In this document: positions 20,501 through 31,798 of the stretch, piece after piece
Layout of the letters: every line of letters begins with the position of its first letter
Position numbering within the stretch: position 1 is the first letter of the stretch
Assembly (NCBI GenBank): GCA_001662425.1
Contig: BDDC01000644.1
Coordinates: forward strand, 11,110-48,929
Reading direction: 5' to 3'
Source: Chlamydomonas sphaeroides
Taxonomy: Eukaryota > Chlorophyta > Chlorophyceae > Chlamydomonadales > Chlamydomonadaceae
Length of the DNA: 37,820 nucleotides
Notes under the pieces: generated by a model
The model's input: the letters and a program-made list of their open reading frames with translations, nothing else
What the model was told of the DNA's origin: nothing
Database searches by the model: none
Program-made: the position numbers and the translations under genes

Positions 20501-22262
20501 GTGTTGGCCGGCGCTGCGGACGCGCATGGCGGCTCGCAGGTTGGCCGCGTCCTCTGGCCCGGCGGCGGGCCCGGGGGCAAACAGGTGCTGCCCGTGCTGC
20601 TGCGGTTGGGCGTGTTGCGGGTGGGCCTGCTGCTGGTGGCTCTGCTGCGGGTGGGAGTTTTGCAGCGCGCGCGGCATGCCCAGCGCGGGGTGCGAGCCCA
20701 CCGGGGAGGGAGCCATGACGGCGGCCGAGCCGGGGCCGCCGCTGTGCAGCGACAGCCTGCCGGTCTCGACCTGCTGCTGGGGGTGCGGATGCTGCTGGGG
20801 CGGGTGGGGCGGCAGGTGCGTCTGCTGCTGGCCGTGGCCGCCGTACCGCAGGGCCTGCTGCTGCTGCTGCCGCTCGCCGTAGAGGCTGGGCCCGCCGGGC
20901 GGCGCTGCCGCCGAGCCGTGCGCCGAGCCGCCATCCTCGGCCCACAGCTCCGACGCCGTGCCGCTGCTGGCCCCGGTACTGTGCCGGTGCGGCTCCCCGA
21001 GCAGCATCTGTTGCTGCTGCTGTTGTTGCTGCTGTTGTTGCTGCTGATGGTGAAGCTGCTGCATCGCCGCAGCCCCGGCCATGCCTTGCTGCTGCTGTTG
21101 CTGCTGCTGCTGCTGTGCGGCGCTGGGGGAGGGCATGCCTAGGCCCGGCGGGCGAAGGCTGGAGTGGCCGGCGGAGGAGTTGAAGGAGCCCAGGCGGTGG
21201 AAGGCGGCCGATGAGCGGGAGGGCATGCCGCCGGCGGCGCTGCCGGCGGCCGACGACTGGCCGGGCAGCAGGCCCGCGGCCAGCGCATGCGAGGCGGTGG
21301 CGCTGGAGGTCCGCCTGTGTGAGGCCGGGGCGAGCCAGGTAAGGGGTTGCAGGGAGCGGCAGGTGAGGTGTGTGGACCGTGCGCATGTGAGTTTCCGGTA
21401 ACGGGCTGGGGCGGGGTTTTGAGGCAGACGGGGCCTGCCGCGTGGGCATGAGGTTTGAGGTCGCTCACCTGACAGCGTTCCAGCCCATGCCGCCTGCCAG
21501 GAACAGCTCGGCGTCTGTGGAGCTGTCGGTGCAGCTCTCTCGCTGCGGGCAGGGGCCAGCGAGGGGAGCGGAAAATGCGGCGAGAGAAGGCACGAGGGAC
21601 CAGCGCCGTGCCGCGCGGTTGGCTGCTGCTCCGGTGGGCCGGCTCTCCCACCTTTGCGGGCTCGTAGGTGCGGTGGCTGTGGAAGGAGTCTGTACGCAAG
21701 CCGCCCAGAGACGACTCGGGGTGCCACGAGTCGTCCTCCGAAGGTCGCCGCGACGCGTCGTGGCCCTGGACCTGCGAGACGGCCCCCGCGTCAGGCATGT
21801 GGCGCGTTTGCCCAGGGTGCTGCTCGTTGGAGCTGCTGCATGGGTCATCGATGGGGTATAGACGCACGCTCCCAGGTCCCTTACCAGCGTGTGCCGCTGC
21901 TGCCACTGCGTGCCCATAGGCACGCCCTGGGGTGCAGGGTCCGCCATCGTTGGTGCGCCGGCGCCGTGATGCGCTATCGAACCTGGCCCCATGAATGATT
22001 GCATTCCCTGCTGCTGGCGCTGCTGCGAGTGAGCGCCGATGTTGCTGCCGAAGCCTCCATGCTGACCACCCAGCGCCGCGGCTCTTGCCTGCTGGTTGCG
22101 ATGCAGGTCGCTGAGTAGGTGGGTCCTGCGGTAGCAATGATGAGCGGTATAGGTCGCGCGGGAGCAAGTCAACGGCCGTGGTCAATGCCGGCGTTCGTCA
22201 GCTGCAGCGCACCCGCCGAGCCCGGGGGCGTCCTGTAGTTGATTGTCATCAGCATTATCCAT
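17576..22262 (-). CDS. Large Gln-rich bZIP transcription factor with AT-hook
   Basis: Seven exons: 22262-22213, 22125-21885, 21771-21652, 21542-21469, 21314-20489, 20410-19154, 18922-17576; 3915 nt (1304 aa) with matching phases. The start MDNADDNQLQDAP is the ATG whose exon ends in the phase needed for the next acceptor. The N-terminal 850 residues are low-complexity, with Gln runs, His/Pro/Gln and Gly/Ser stretches. The bZIP is at about 1000-1045: RMLRNREAAAKSRARKSQY has the invariant N-x7-R, followed at the right spacing by leucines in heptads (DLELRIAALQQHAAALQALL). The zipper is short, three leucine positions. An AT-hook core GRPRKRP follows, then an Ala/Gly-rich tail ending FDEAAFGDLLDGLF, which resembles an acidic activation motif. 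It should bind ACGT-core sites in the nucleus; its regulon is unknown. An in-frame TAG at 20461-20459 is removed only if the 20488-20411 intron is real. The exon 2/3 junction has alternative acceptors. Confidence 0.85.
21008..21116 (-). repeat. Two poly-Gln (CAG/CAA) tracts in the bZIP gene
   Basis: On the coding strand, about 10 and then 13 consecutive Gln codons (roughly 21116-21087 and 21046-21008) mix CAG and CAA. They are separated by a short Met/Ala/Leu segment. Such tracts are commonly length-variable. The mix of CAG and CAA should slow expansion. Confidence 0.8.
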
Positions 22263-22924
22263 GGCGCATTAGAGGGCCGCGCTCAGGACGAAGCTTTTTA
22301 TCGGCGAATGTTGTCGAGCGGGTACTTGCACGCCAGCCGGGGCGGGTCACTCAAGCAGCACCACAAGCTCAGCTGCTATGTAGATGGCGGTATAGCGGGG
22401 CCTGGCGTGTAGGCCGCCAACATGGCAGTAGCCTTCTTGCGCATGGATGGAGCAGCGACGAGCAGCGTGACTCGTGCACCGAAGCTGTGCTGTGGCTATT
22501 TTAGTGTTGGGTCCAACGCAGGACCCCTTGCTCAGGGTCTACCGGTCCTAAGTTACGGTTGGGGACGGATAGTTTGTACGGGTAGACAGTGGCAACAGAA
22601 CACAGAGGACATGAGGAAGCCTGGATTAGGCTACTCTACATTCACAACACCGTCTAACGCGCCGGCGCATAAGCTCATGGACAGCTCAGGGGATGCCAGG
22701 GTCACCGGTCACGCATCCGGCAGCCCGCCACAGCAACCACTTGCCGCAGACACATCACATAGCAAATCAGCACCAACTCACCACGCCGGCCTTCAGTCTG
22801 CCGCTATCCATATGAAAGGGGGGCGGTGCCCGGCCACCGGCGAGCACACTAGTCCAAGAACCAGGTACCGTCCGCCCCTGCCCCTCCACATTTGCAGCGC
22901 TACCACCTCCCCCGCCTCCCTCGT
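22263..22924. promoter_or_regulatory. Region between bZIP start and F-box stop (bZIP promoter, F-box 3' region)
   Basis: No gene is supported in these 662 bp. It must contain the F-box 3' UTR and the bZIP promoter, both on the minus strand. An ATAAAAA word on the minus strand at 22301-22295 is TATA-like. However, it is only about 35 nt from the bZIP ATG, which would leave almost no 5' UTR, so I do not rely on it. Confidence 0.4.
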
Positions 22925-25900
22925 TCAGCCTCCCACCCGAACCTGCACCACACTCGACTGGCAGTACGGCAGCCCCGCCAGCAGCAGATCCGCCAGCTCC
23001 GCATGCAGCCACGCCGACGGCACCCCCGCCCCTGGGACCGCCGCCGCCGCGCCGCCAGCCCGCGCCGCCGACGCCGCCTCCCTCCCGCCTCCCTCCGGCG
23101 CCTCCTCCCCCTCCTCACCCGCCCTCCCACCACCACCGCCTCCGCCTCCTCCCCCTGCCCCGATGCACAGCACCAGCCGCAGCCGCCGCAGCCCAGCCAG
23201 CCGCAGTGCCCACATGCAGTCCTCCACCCGCAGCGGCGCCGCGCATGAGCGGCCCCCCGCCGCCAGGCCCAGCTCCAGGCTACGCAAGCCGGGGCAGCTC
23301 GTCGCCAGCCGCTCCGCGGCCTCGGGCGCCAGGCCCGGCAGCGGCGCCGCCGCCGCGGCAGCGGCCGCGGCCGCGGGCTGGGCGGGCTGGGCGGCGGCGG
23401 CTCCGCCGCCGCTGTGCCCCCGGATGGCGGGCGCCAGCGCGGGCAGCTCCCAGGTAACCGCCAGGTGCTCGAGCGATGGAAACGCGCCCGCAGTCTCTAC
23501 GGCGCTGCCGCCGCCGACGGCCAGGGCCAGCGCGCCAGGCCGGTCGGCGGGCGCTGGCGCGTGGTGGCTCAGCCGCAGCTCCAGCCGCCACAGCCGGGCC
23601 GCCCAGGGCTGCGCCGCCAGCGCCGCCAGCTGCGCCGCCGCGTCCCATGGCGCCGCCGCTTCGCCGCCAGGAGGCCCCGCGGCCCCCGCCTGCTCGTCTG
23701 GCTCAAGCAGCGGCGCCGGCAGCAGCCAGCAACCGCTCACGGCCAGCTGCTCCAAGGGGCAGCAGCACAGCGGTCCCAGCGCCGCGGCGCACTGCCGCAG
23801 CCGCAGGCTCTGCAGGCCGGACATCTCCGGCCTTGTGCTGGGCCCGCGTGGCACTCCGCCGGCACGGTCCATCCCCCCGGCGTCACCGTCGGCGCTGCCT
23901 GGCAACGGCCCCACATGCCAGCCCTCCAGCTCCAGGGCCTCCAGCCGCGGCGGCAGCACCGCCGCCCAAGCCGACGGCAGCCTCGCCGCCGCCGGGCGTC
24001 CCAGGGGCCGGTGCGCTAGCCGCAGCTCCGCCAGCAGGGGCAGCGCGCCTGCGCCAGCTTGCCCAGCAGCGCCTGGTACGAGCAGCCCGGCCGCCAGCAG
24101 CGGCGCCAGGGCCGTCAGGTCTCCGTCCAGGCGGAGGCGGCGCAGGCCCGCGGCGGCGACGGCGCCTGGCGCCAGCGGCACCGCCAGCAGCGGCAGCCGC
24201 AGCGCGGCGGCGTGCGGCTCGGCCGCGGCGGGCGCGCTGCCGAGACCGAGGGCGGGGATGCCGGCCAGCGTGAGGCTGCGGAGCGCTGGCGACGCTACGG
24301 TGGCTGTTGTGGGCGTGGTGGTGGGCTTGGAGGTGGAGGTGTGGGTGTGGGTGGCTGGCTCCAGGGGGACGTCGAGCTCGAGGTGTGTGAGGTGGGGCAG
24401 CCGCTCTAGGGCGGCCGGCCCCAGCGCAAACGAGTGCGGCTGCCAGGCGGCGGCCGGCAGCTGCGACAGCAGCCTGGGGCAGCAGGGTAAGGGAGGGCAG
24501 GCAGCACATGCTGTTAGGGGCGATGGGGTACGGTAAGCACCATCACGTGCCGTGACCCCGTACCGGACCGAACGCCATGCATGGCCCTCCGCAGGGGCCA
24601 CCTGCGCTACCCCCAGCCTCCACTGCCTCGCCGACCGCCACGGCACCCCCACACACCCCGAGCTTAGCCACTATTGGGAGGCATCGTCCCCTGTCCAGCC
24701 ATGCATGGTTGGGCTTCCAGCCCCTCCAGCACCCCGGCCCAGCCCACCTGGCCGCCAGCGCATCCCCCAACCCCGCCATGCTGCCTGCTCCTCGCTGCCC
24801 GCCCCACCTCCACAGCCCACCTGGCCGCCAGCGCCTCCTCGCCCCAGCTGCGCCCCACGCGCAGCGCCAGCCGACGCAGACTGCCGCCCAGCGCCGCCAC
24901 GCCGGCCCAGGCGCCCGGCAGCAGGCCGCAGCCCAGGAAGCCCACGTCCAGCTCCGTCAGCCCCACACGGCCGCCGCCGCCGCCAGCTCCTCCTCCGCCG
25001 CCGCCGACGCCGCCGGCGGCCGCAAAGCCGGAGAACAGGTCCAGCGGCGCCAGCTCGTCCAGGTGGCGCCAGCCGGTGCTCAGCACGTGGCTCATGGCGG
25101 ACGACAGGCCCGGCGCCACGCAGTCCAGCTGCTGCGCCAGGGCCTCCGCCGCCACCACCGGCTCCTGCGCCGCGGGAGGGTGCGCCTCGGCCGTCGGTGC
25201 GGAGGGGCCCGGCCCGGCCCCGCCTCCGTCGCCCTCCTCGGCCTCCTCGGCCTCCTCGTCTTCGCCCTCCTCGTCTTCGCCGCCCTCCTCCTCGCCCAGC
25301 TGCTCGCACAGCTCCGCCAGCTGGCGCCAGGGGTCGGTGAAGGCCAGGCTGACCGCCAGGCTGGACAGCAGCGGCAGCGAAGCCAGGCACGTGACGGCTG
25401 CTGGTGGCTCCACCTGACGCGGGAGAGGGGCGGGGGCGAGAGGGCGAGGCGGGGGTGAAGTGACAAGACGCGGCGACAGGGTCAGGGGCGGGGCCGCTAG
25501 GCGACAAGGGGCAACAGCGGGGTGGCAGCACGGTCCGACCCGCGTTTGCAGAGCCGTGTGGGGCCTGCCACACACGGGAACGGCACGAGGGAACGGGTGG
25601 GCTCTTTGTGCATTAAGAGTGAATGGGGGTACACCTGACCCATGGGGCTGTCGTACCTGCGCAGCCACCTCCGCCAGCGCCAGGCGCGTGAGGGCGGTGA
25701 GCGAGGCCGCCAGCAGCGGCAGGCCGCGGCGGATCTTCTGGGGCGCGGCGCTGGTCCAGTAGGCCAGGTCGGTGAGGGAGGAGCTGCCGGGCAGGGGAGG
25801 AGGGCGGGCAGGGAAGAGTGGGCGGTGTGGGGCACGAGTGCACCTTCCTTGGGGCGAGCATGGCGGGCACACCCTCACCCCTGCCGCTTGCGTCCTGCCG

Positions 25901-27442
25901 TCCGGACCCCGCCCTCAACAGCCCGCGCTCCTCACCCCTCGCAGCACCACAGGTCCAGCTCCCGCAGCGCCGGCAGCCCCCGCAGCACCGCCACCTGGGC
26001 CCCGTCGCGCAGCTGCAGGCACCCCAGCGCCGTCAGCTGCCGTCCCAGCGGCGCCGCCAGCCCGCCCACGTCCACTGCCACCCGCGCATCCAGCGCCGCC
26101 AGGTACGGCAGCGCCGCAGCCGCTGGGCTGCCGCCACCGCCGCCACCGCCGCCGGGCACGCCCTCCGGTGCCGCCGTCGCCGGCGGCGGCGCCAGCAGCG
26201 GCGACAGGTCCAGCGGCGCCCTGTGCGCCGCCGCCACCGCCTGCTCCGCGGCGTGCTGCGCCACATCACGCTGCGGCGGCGGCCACGCGGCGGCGCCCTC
26301 CGCCGGCACCAGCGTCGCGGGGTATGTCCACGTCGCCGCCGTCGCCGCCGCCGGCGCAGTCGCGTGAGCCGCGGAGCTCAGCTGCGCCTCCGCCGGCCCC
26401 GGCGGCGCGGCCGGCCAGGCCTCCGATAGTGCCGCCAGGGGCCCGGGCCGTGGCGCGGGCCGCTGCGCGTCACCTAGCTGGATCCGGGTGAGGGCCGGCA
26501 GGCGGGCGGACAGCGACCGCAGCGCGGCCGCGCAGGCGGCGGATCCTAGCTCCTGCGGCTCGCGGCCGGATCCGAGCGCCGCCCCTGGCTCTGGATCCAG
26601 CGCTGGATCCAGGCCCAGATCCTGGACTCGGTGGCCCTCGTAGTGAGCGGCCGGTGCTGGCAGCGCGGCGCGGCGCGCGGCGGCGGCGGCGGCGCTGCGG
26701 CGGCCGAGCGCCGGCCGTGCGGCGGCGGCGCCGCCGGCCGAGTCGTAGGGGTTGCACCGGGCGTAGCAGCAGTTGGGCAGGAGCAGCGTGGCGGAGGTGG
26801 CGGCGGGGAAGGCCGCGGCGGCGGCGGCGACGCGTGCGTCGGTGACGGCGGGATCCAGGTGGACCTGGAGGTGCAGCTGGCGCACGCTGGCGGTGAGGGC
26901 GTCGCGCCACTGCCGGCACACCCGCCGGCAGGCCGCGACGGCGCGAGGCGGCAGGAAGCTGCCGAGCACCTGTCGCAATGGGAGGATGGGAGCGAGAACG
27001 CGTGAGCGCCTGGGCCGGGCCGGGTCTGGGTGATAGTGTTGCCAACCGCACAGGCCCGAGACAATGGGGCGCACAGTGCGTGGCCACCCTTGCTGGGGCT
27101 GGGTTGACACTACGTGGCTATGTGGCGGACTAGAGAGACAGCGTGTGAGCAGCCCAGGCGTGGCTCGGGGTACACATCGCGTGAGCGCATTAGCCTGGGC
27201 TGATAACAGGGGCAATTTGGTGCGTCGAGGATTCGGAAAGCACTGGCCCATCTCCTGGGCGACGGTGAGTGCCGGGGGCACGGCGGGGGGTGGCGTTGGG
27301 GCTGGGAGGGTGCACGCCGGCACCTGGCAAGGACCTGGTGGGCGCCTGAGCTACAACTTATCCACAGTAACCGCATTTCGCACACCTGCAGCGCCGGGGC
27401 GGGCAGGTCGGGGAGCTCCTCCAGCGTAACGTCAATGGACAT
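22925..27442 (-). CDS. F-box protein with many degenerate leucine-rich repeats
   Basis: Five exons: 27442-27386, 26969-25936, 25783-25657, 25413-24821, 24473-22925; 3360 nt (1119 aa), phases consistent. Joining exons 1 and 2 gives a clear N-terminal F-box: LEELPDLPAPALQ-VLGSFLPPRAVAAC and then RRVCRQWRDAL. About 15-16 LRR-like units follow, for example LPALRELDLWCC, LTALTRLALAEV, GSLRRLALRV, LPHLTHLELDV, SPALRSLTLAGI, LPLLAELRLAHR, PPRLEALELEGW, MSGLQSLRLRQC, FPSLEHLAVTWEL, CPGLRSLELGL and LAGLRRLRLVLC. They are interrupted by long Ala, Gly and Pro runs and by a strongly acidic segment near residues 446-470. F-box proteins normally recruit substrates to SCF (Skp1-Cullin-F-box) ubiquitin ligases through the repeats. 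The substrate is unknown. It is large for the family mainly because of the low-complexity insertions. Confidence 0.83.
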
Positions 27443-27669
27443 CGTGCCGGGAGGCGTGCACGGACTTGCACAAAGCGAGGGTGCTAACACATTATCGCTA
27501 TCATTATGCATGTCTTCGAGGGTGTGTCGCCGAGTTACGCGATGCCAATTGGCCGGAAAACGTTGCTTTGCCCATTCGTCGCCCTTGCTCCGTTGCCCGG
27601 CCACCACGCACACGTTCACCGCACTTCCCCATCTAGACACTTGTACTGTAATCTTCAAAACTAGCAGCC
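27443..27669. promoter_or_regulatory. Short bidirectional promoter with a central palindromic CCAAT box
   Basis: Only 227 bp separate the start codons of the F-box gene (minus) and adenylate kinase (plus). The palindrome CCAATTGG at 27545-27552 sits almost exactly at the midpoint, so a CCAAT box is presented to both genes. No TATA box is evident. The region is AT-richer than the exons, notably around cattatcgctatcattatg. Confidence 0.55.
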
Positions 27670-30059
27670 ATGAGCGGCGTCGACCTGACCGAGGTGTCCA
27701 CCGAGGCGCTGATGGCCGAAATCCAGCACCGCCTTGACTGCACAAAGAAGCCGGAGAAGCGCATCATTCTCGTCGGTGCGTCAATAAAATTGGGGGCGCG
27801 CGATGCTGCGGCGTTTGGCGCAGCGATCGATGGCGGCAAGCGGCAGCTCTTCACCGCCGGGGCGCGCCCGCCGTTCTTCGCCCCCAGCTCACAAATGGGT
27901 GATCGCGTGACTAGGCGCCGCCGCTCGGACCTCCCTGAGCGACCCACCACCCACGCAACACGCACACACGCACATAACCGCCGACCCGCCGCTCGCCCCC
28001 CAGGCCCCCCCGGCTGCGGCAAGGGCACGCAGTCCCCCCGCATTAAGTACGAGCACTGCCTGTGCCACCTGGCCACCGGCGACATGCTGCGCGCCGCCGT
28101 GGCTGCGAAGACGCCTCTGGGCCTCGAGGTACGCCCCCCCACGGTCCGGCCTTTGTCGGGGCGCCATTCCCGTGGGGCGCCAAGCCCCGTCACCACCGGA
28201 GGCCTTGTGCCGGCGGTCCCTCGTCGGGCCGCATAGCCCCCCTTGGTGCTCCTCGGCGCCCAGGCGCCGCTTCTCGTGGGGCACCACGCGCCATCGCGCG
28301 AGGAGTCGTTGCCGGGGGCTGACGAGCTGAGCAGCAGCCACCGCCCAATGCGTAGCCATGTCCCGTTCTATCCTGCACACCCAGCTCTCCGCCTTATCTG
28401 TGGCCCCCTTCCTCCCCTCTGCCCTCCCTCACTCCCTCGCTCACTACTTCCTCGTAGGCCAAGAAGGCCATGGACTCTGGCGGCCTGGTCAGCGACGACA
28501 TTGTGATTGGGCTCATCGAGGAGGCCACCAAGGCGCCCGAGTGCGCCAAGGGCTTCATCCTGGACGGCTTCCCGCGAACCGTGGTGCAGGTGCGGGACCG
28601 GGGGGCCAGACGGAGCCGGGTTCCAGGGCCATGCGCCGCCTCCTTGGAGGCGTGCAGGCCGGCAGCGGCGACAATGGCTTGACAGCACGCACGGTCCCTG
28701 CCCTACACACACGGACCCTGCGCCTCCGCCTCGGTGTCTTCCCCGCAACCCAGGCCAAGAAGCTGGACGAGATGCTCGCCAAGCGCGGCCAGTCCATTGA
28801 CCGCGTGCTCAACTTCATGGTCCCCGACTCGCTGCTGGTGGGTCTGGGACGCTACAGTCGACTCCGCGATGGCTGCGTGTCGCCGTGATCTGTCGCTTTT
28901 GGACAACTCGGGCTGCTTGGACGAGATGCCTGGGTCGATGCCTTTTTGTCGTCCGCGATTGTGTTGCGGGGTCGCCACCAACACGCAGCTGGCGGGCTGG
29001 GCGGCTGGCTCAGGGACGGCGGGCACTGCTCCGCAGGCTACTCACGCGCCATCCCTGCCCGCGTGTCCCCCGCGTGTTCCCCGCGTGTCCCCCGCGTGTC
29101 CCCGCGCGCCCCCAGGTGGAGCGCGTGGTTGGCCGCTGGGTGCACCCCGCCAGCGGCCGCTCCTACCACGAGAAGTTCGCTCCGCCCAAGGTGCGGCGAC
29201 AGGGGTCGGGGCGGGGGAGCAGGCAAGGTCGGCCGTGAGGGGCAAGGCGCAGGAGGCAGGAGGCAGGAGGCAGCGCAGCGCGCAAGGCGTGCTGGGCGCC
29301 GCCTCCCAGCTGCTGGGCCGGTGGCGCCGCCGAGTGGCGAGCCGCTCGACGTCCCGGCCGCCCCGCATGTGTCCAATTGGTGCTGGCGGAGACTGCACAC
29401 TGCACACTGCACACTGCACACTGCACACTGCACACTGCACACTGCACACTGCACCGCCCGTCGCCCCTTGCATGACCTCCCCCCTCCCCTCCTTGCCTGC
29501 GCTCCGCACCCACCTCTGCCGCCAGGTGGCTGGCGTGGACGACTTCACGGGCGAGCCGCTCATTCAGCGCAAGGACGACAACGCGGAGACGCTCAAGGCG
29601 CGGCTGGCTGCGTTCCACAGCCAGACCACGCCTGTCATCGAGTACTACGCGAAGCGGGTGGGGCGGGTGATAAGGTTCATGTCTTTTGTTGCACACACAC
29701 ACATATATATTCGTACTCCGTTATGTGAAAACTAATGTAAATGCCATATGCACTGCGCATTGGGCCCAGGACCAGCACGCACAGCTTGTGCAGGGTGATT
29801 GGCAGGGTGGCCCTAGCACACGGCCTCGTAGGGGCCGAGGACCATCGCATCCACGCCTTTGCCGGTCTCGGCCCTGGGGCGCCGAACCTCCGGCCCTGGT
29901 CCTCGCCTCCCGCACCGCCCACACGCGCCCTGCCCACGCCCTCTGCGTACCGACGCCGGTCCCTACCCCTCACCCTCCCCTGCTCCCCAGGCTGTGTCGC
30001 TCAAGGCCGACCGGCCACAGGACGAGGTGGCCAAGTCCATCGCCAGCGCCCTGGCGTAG
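27670..30059 (+). CDS. Adenylate kinase, long (LID-containing) form
   Basis: Seven exons: 27670-27775, 28004-28128, 28458-28589, 28754-28837, 29116-29190, 29526-29657, 29991-30059; 723 nt (240 aa), phases consistent. The enzyme interconverts ATP+AMP and 2 ADP. Diagnostic motifs are the P-loop GPPGCGKGTQ (completed by a phase 1 splice), the AMP-binding ATGDMLRAAV, DGFPRT, the LID segment GRWVHPASGRSYHEKFAPPK with VDDFTGEPLIQRKDDN, and the helix AAFHSQTTPVIEYYAKR. The LID form is typical of plant cytosolic/mitochondrial ADKs and metazoan AK2. The second Arg of the usual GRR pair at the LID start is Trp here. The LID has no Cys4 zinc site. The N-terminal extension before RIILVG is short and acidic/amphipathic rather than a typical transit peptide, so cytosol or mitochondrial intermembrane space is more likely than chloroplast. 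Confidence 0.93.
29392..29454 (+). repeat. 7-bp minisatellite (ACTGCAC)9 in adenylate kinase intron 5
   Basis: Nine perfect, uninterrupted copies of ACTGCAC (63 bp) lie in the intron between the LID-coding exons, about 70 bp before the acceptor of exon 6. Perfect copies suggest recent expansion and probable length variation between strains. Confidence 0.95.
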
Positions 30060-31798
30060 AGCGCTCTGGCATGAAGCCGGGAGCGGGCCTGGTGCGGCAG
30101 CGAGAGGCGGAGGGGAGGCGGGACCCGTGCCGCCGCCGCTGCTTTCACGCGGCCCTGGCGGAGGAGGCGCTCGCTGGAGCAGGTGGGACGGCGCTAGGCG
30201 GAGAGGTCGAGGCAGGGGCCTGCGCCCCGCGGTAAGTTTCGTTGTTTGTCGGTGCTTGGTGCACAGCCGCGGCCGCCAGGAGGCCGTGGGCACGAGCGGC
30301 TGCCGGAGCAGCGCGGGCCGTCGTGGCGCGTGCGTGGCCGCATCGCTGGCGTGGGGCAGGGCGGCGCGAGGAGGGCCGCGGGAGCTGCAGCATTGCGGCT
30401 GCAGTTGGCCGGTAGGCGGCGGAGCGCCGGGCTGGGGGCCAGGAGGGGAACCGCGCTGGCTGGGGCCAGCGCGGCGGCTTGACCGGAGCGGCGGGCGCAG
30501 GGCAGGCGCAAAGGCGCTGGCTCGTGTTCGACCGCTGGCATGAGGGAGCAGGCGGAGGAGGGACAACAGCCAGCAGCAGGAGCAGGAGGCGAGGGGGGCC
30601 GTTGGCGAGGGAGTGCGGGCCAGGAGGCCCCCCAGGTGCGGGGCGCTGGCGGCGCTGCAAGGGAGTCGAAGCGGACCGGCTGCGCCGGTTGGCTGGCCGT
30701 CGGGCGGGCTGGGGGGTGGGGCGGCCGCCGATCTGGGTCCTTGGGGTGTGTGGCGCTGGCTTGTGAGTTGTCGACATCGGACCTAAACGGACCGCCGCTA
30801 CGTGCTGCGGGCTGGGCGCGGCATCACCCACGATGCAAGTGCGGCCTGTAACACGGCCGCAGTGTTCTTGGCTGGGCCGGCTTACGCGCAAGCGTCCGGC
30901 CTGCAGGGTACCGAGCGTCCGGCCGCCGTTTTGCCCTGCACCACGGCCGCAGTGTGTCAAGTTGCAATGGAGCGCGCAGCTGTTGCCCTGGACGTCCGGC
31001 GCGTGTTTCTGTGCGCAGCGAACGCAGCCCTCAGTTCCGGTGTCGGGGCTGCTGTCGTCTTGGGACGGAGCCGCATGGGACCGAACTAACCACCACCGGG
31101 GCGGCCCCGCGGAGGCAGGTTGCAGCGAGACTGGGATCAGCGTCCCGGCGGGTCCTGTACCGTCAAGAGCTCGAGCGCTGGCACGCAGGATGGAGGCAGG
31201 CGCGCCTTGCTACGCGCCGGTCGCGGACGGGAGGAGGAGCCTGCGGCGCGTCCAGTGATATTTGAGGTCCACCCTGCCGGCCAAACAGCGACCCCAACCC
31301 CTAAGCGACCACGAACATGGACTCCAGCCACCCGACACGTGCCCCGCGCAGCGTTGTGCCGCGCTGCCGCCACCAACAGGAGGGCCTGGCCACCACTGAA
31401 AGTAGGGGCTGGCTCGCTGAGTGTCACCCGGGGCGGGCGAGCACAGCCCCGGCCGCACGGCCGCAGATCTTCAGGTCGCCGCAGTGCCTTGGCTACATGC
31501 ACAGCGATTGCCAACACCGGAGGGGCGCCGCCCCAGGAAGTCTGCACACACTTGTGCATACTGCAGCCTGCTCCGTTCAATGCAGGCATGTGTTGTCAGT
31601 AATAAACCAATTTGAAACTGCTTCCCACCGCCGCACTCGGCTGCATCCATCCTAGGGCACGCACGAGCTCGCACTTCACGGCTAGAGCACGAGCAGACTG
31701 CAGTTGCGATAGAGCCGTTCAGCTCGCCCAGTCCCGGTGAGGCGCTACGTGTGTCTTGCAGCGCTGTCGCCGAGCATGTCTGTCCAGGCATACCGGTC
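30060..31798. other. Converging 3' regions of adenylate kinase and the GT90 gene
   Basis: The adenylate kinase 3' UTR probably extends to about 30865, given TGTAA at 30847. From about 30870 to 31798 I see no exon with family resemblance and no reliable splice pattern. The open frames there are short and mutually overlapping. This is the longest apparently gene-free stretch in the window; a fast-evolving small gene or decayed element cannot be excluded. Confidence 0.4.
30847..30851 (+). terminator. TGTAA poly(A) signal, adenylate kinase gene
   Basis: First TGTAA on the coding strand after the stop codon at 30059; it implies a 3' UTR of about 800 nt. Confidence 0.5.

Noticed and set aside
22422..24536. 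Plus-strand open frame of about 700 codons opposite the F-box/LRR gene
   Set aside because: Low-complexity Ser/Ala/Pro/Arg composition. The minus-strand frame has regular LRR motifs and consistent splice phases.
27358..27366. Perfect TTATCCACA, the bacterial DnaA-box consensus
   Set aside because: A single copy inside an F-box intron of a eukaryotic nuclear gene; chance occurrence.
29392..29454. CRISPR-like array
   Set aside because: The repeats are 7 bp, directly abutting and without spacers; it is an intronic minisatellite in a eukaryotic gene.
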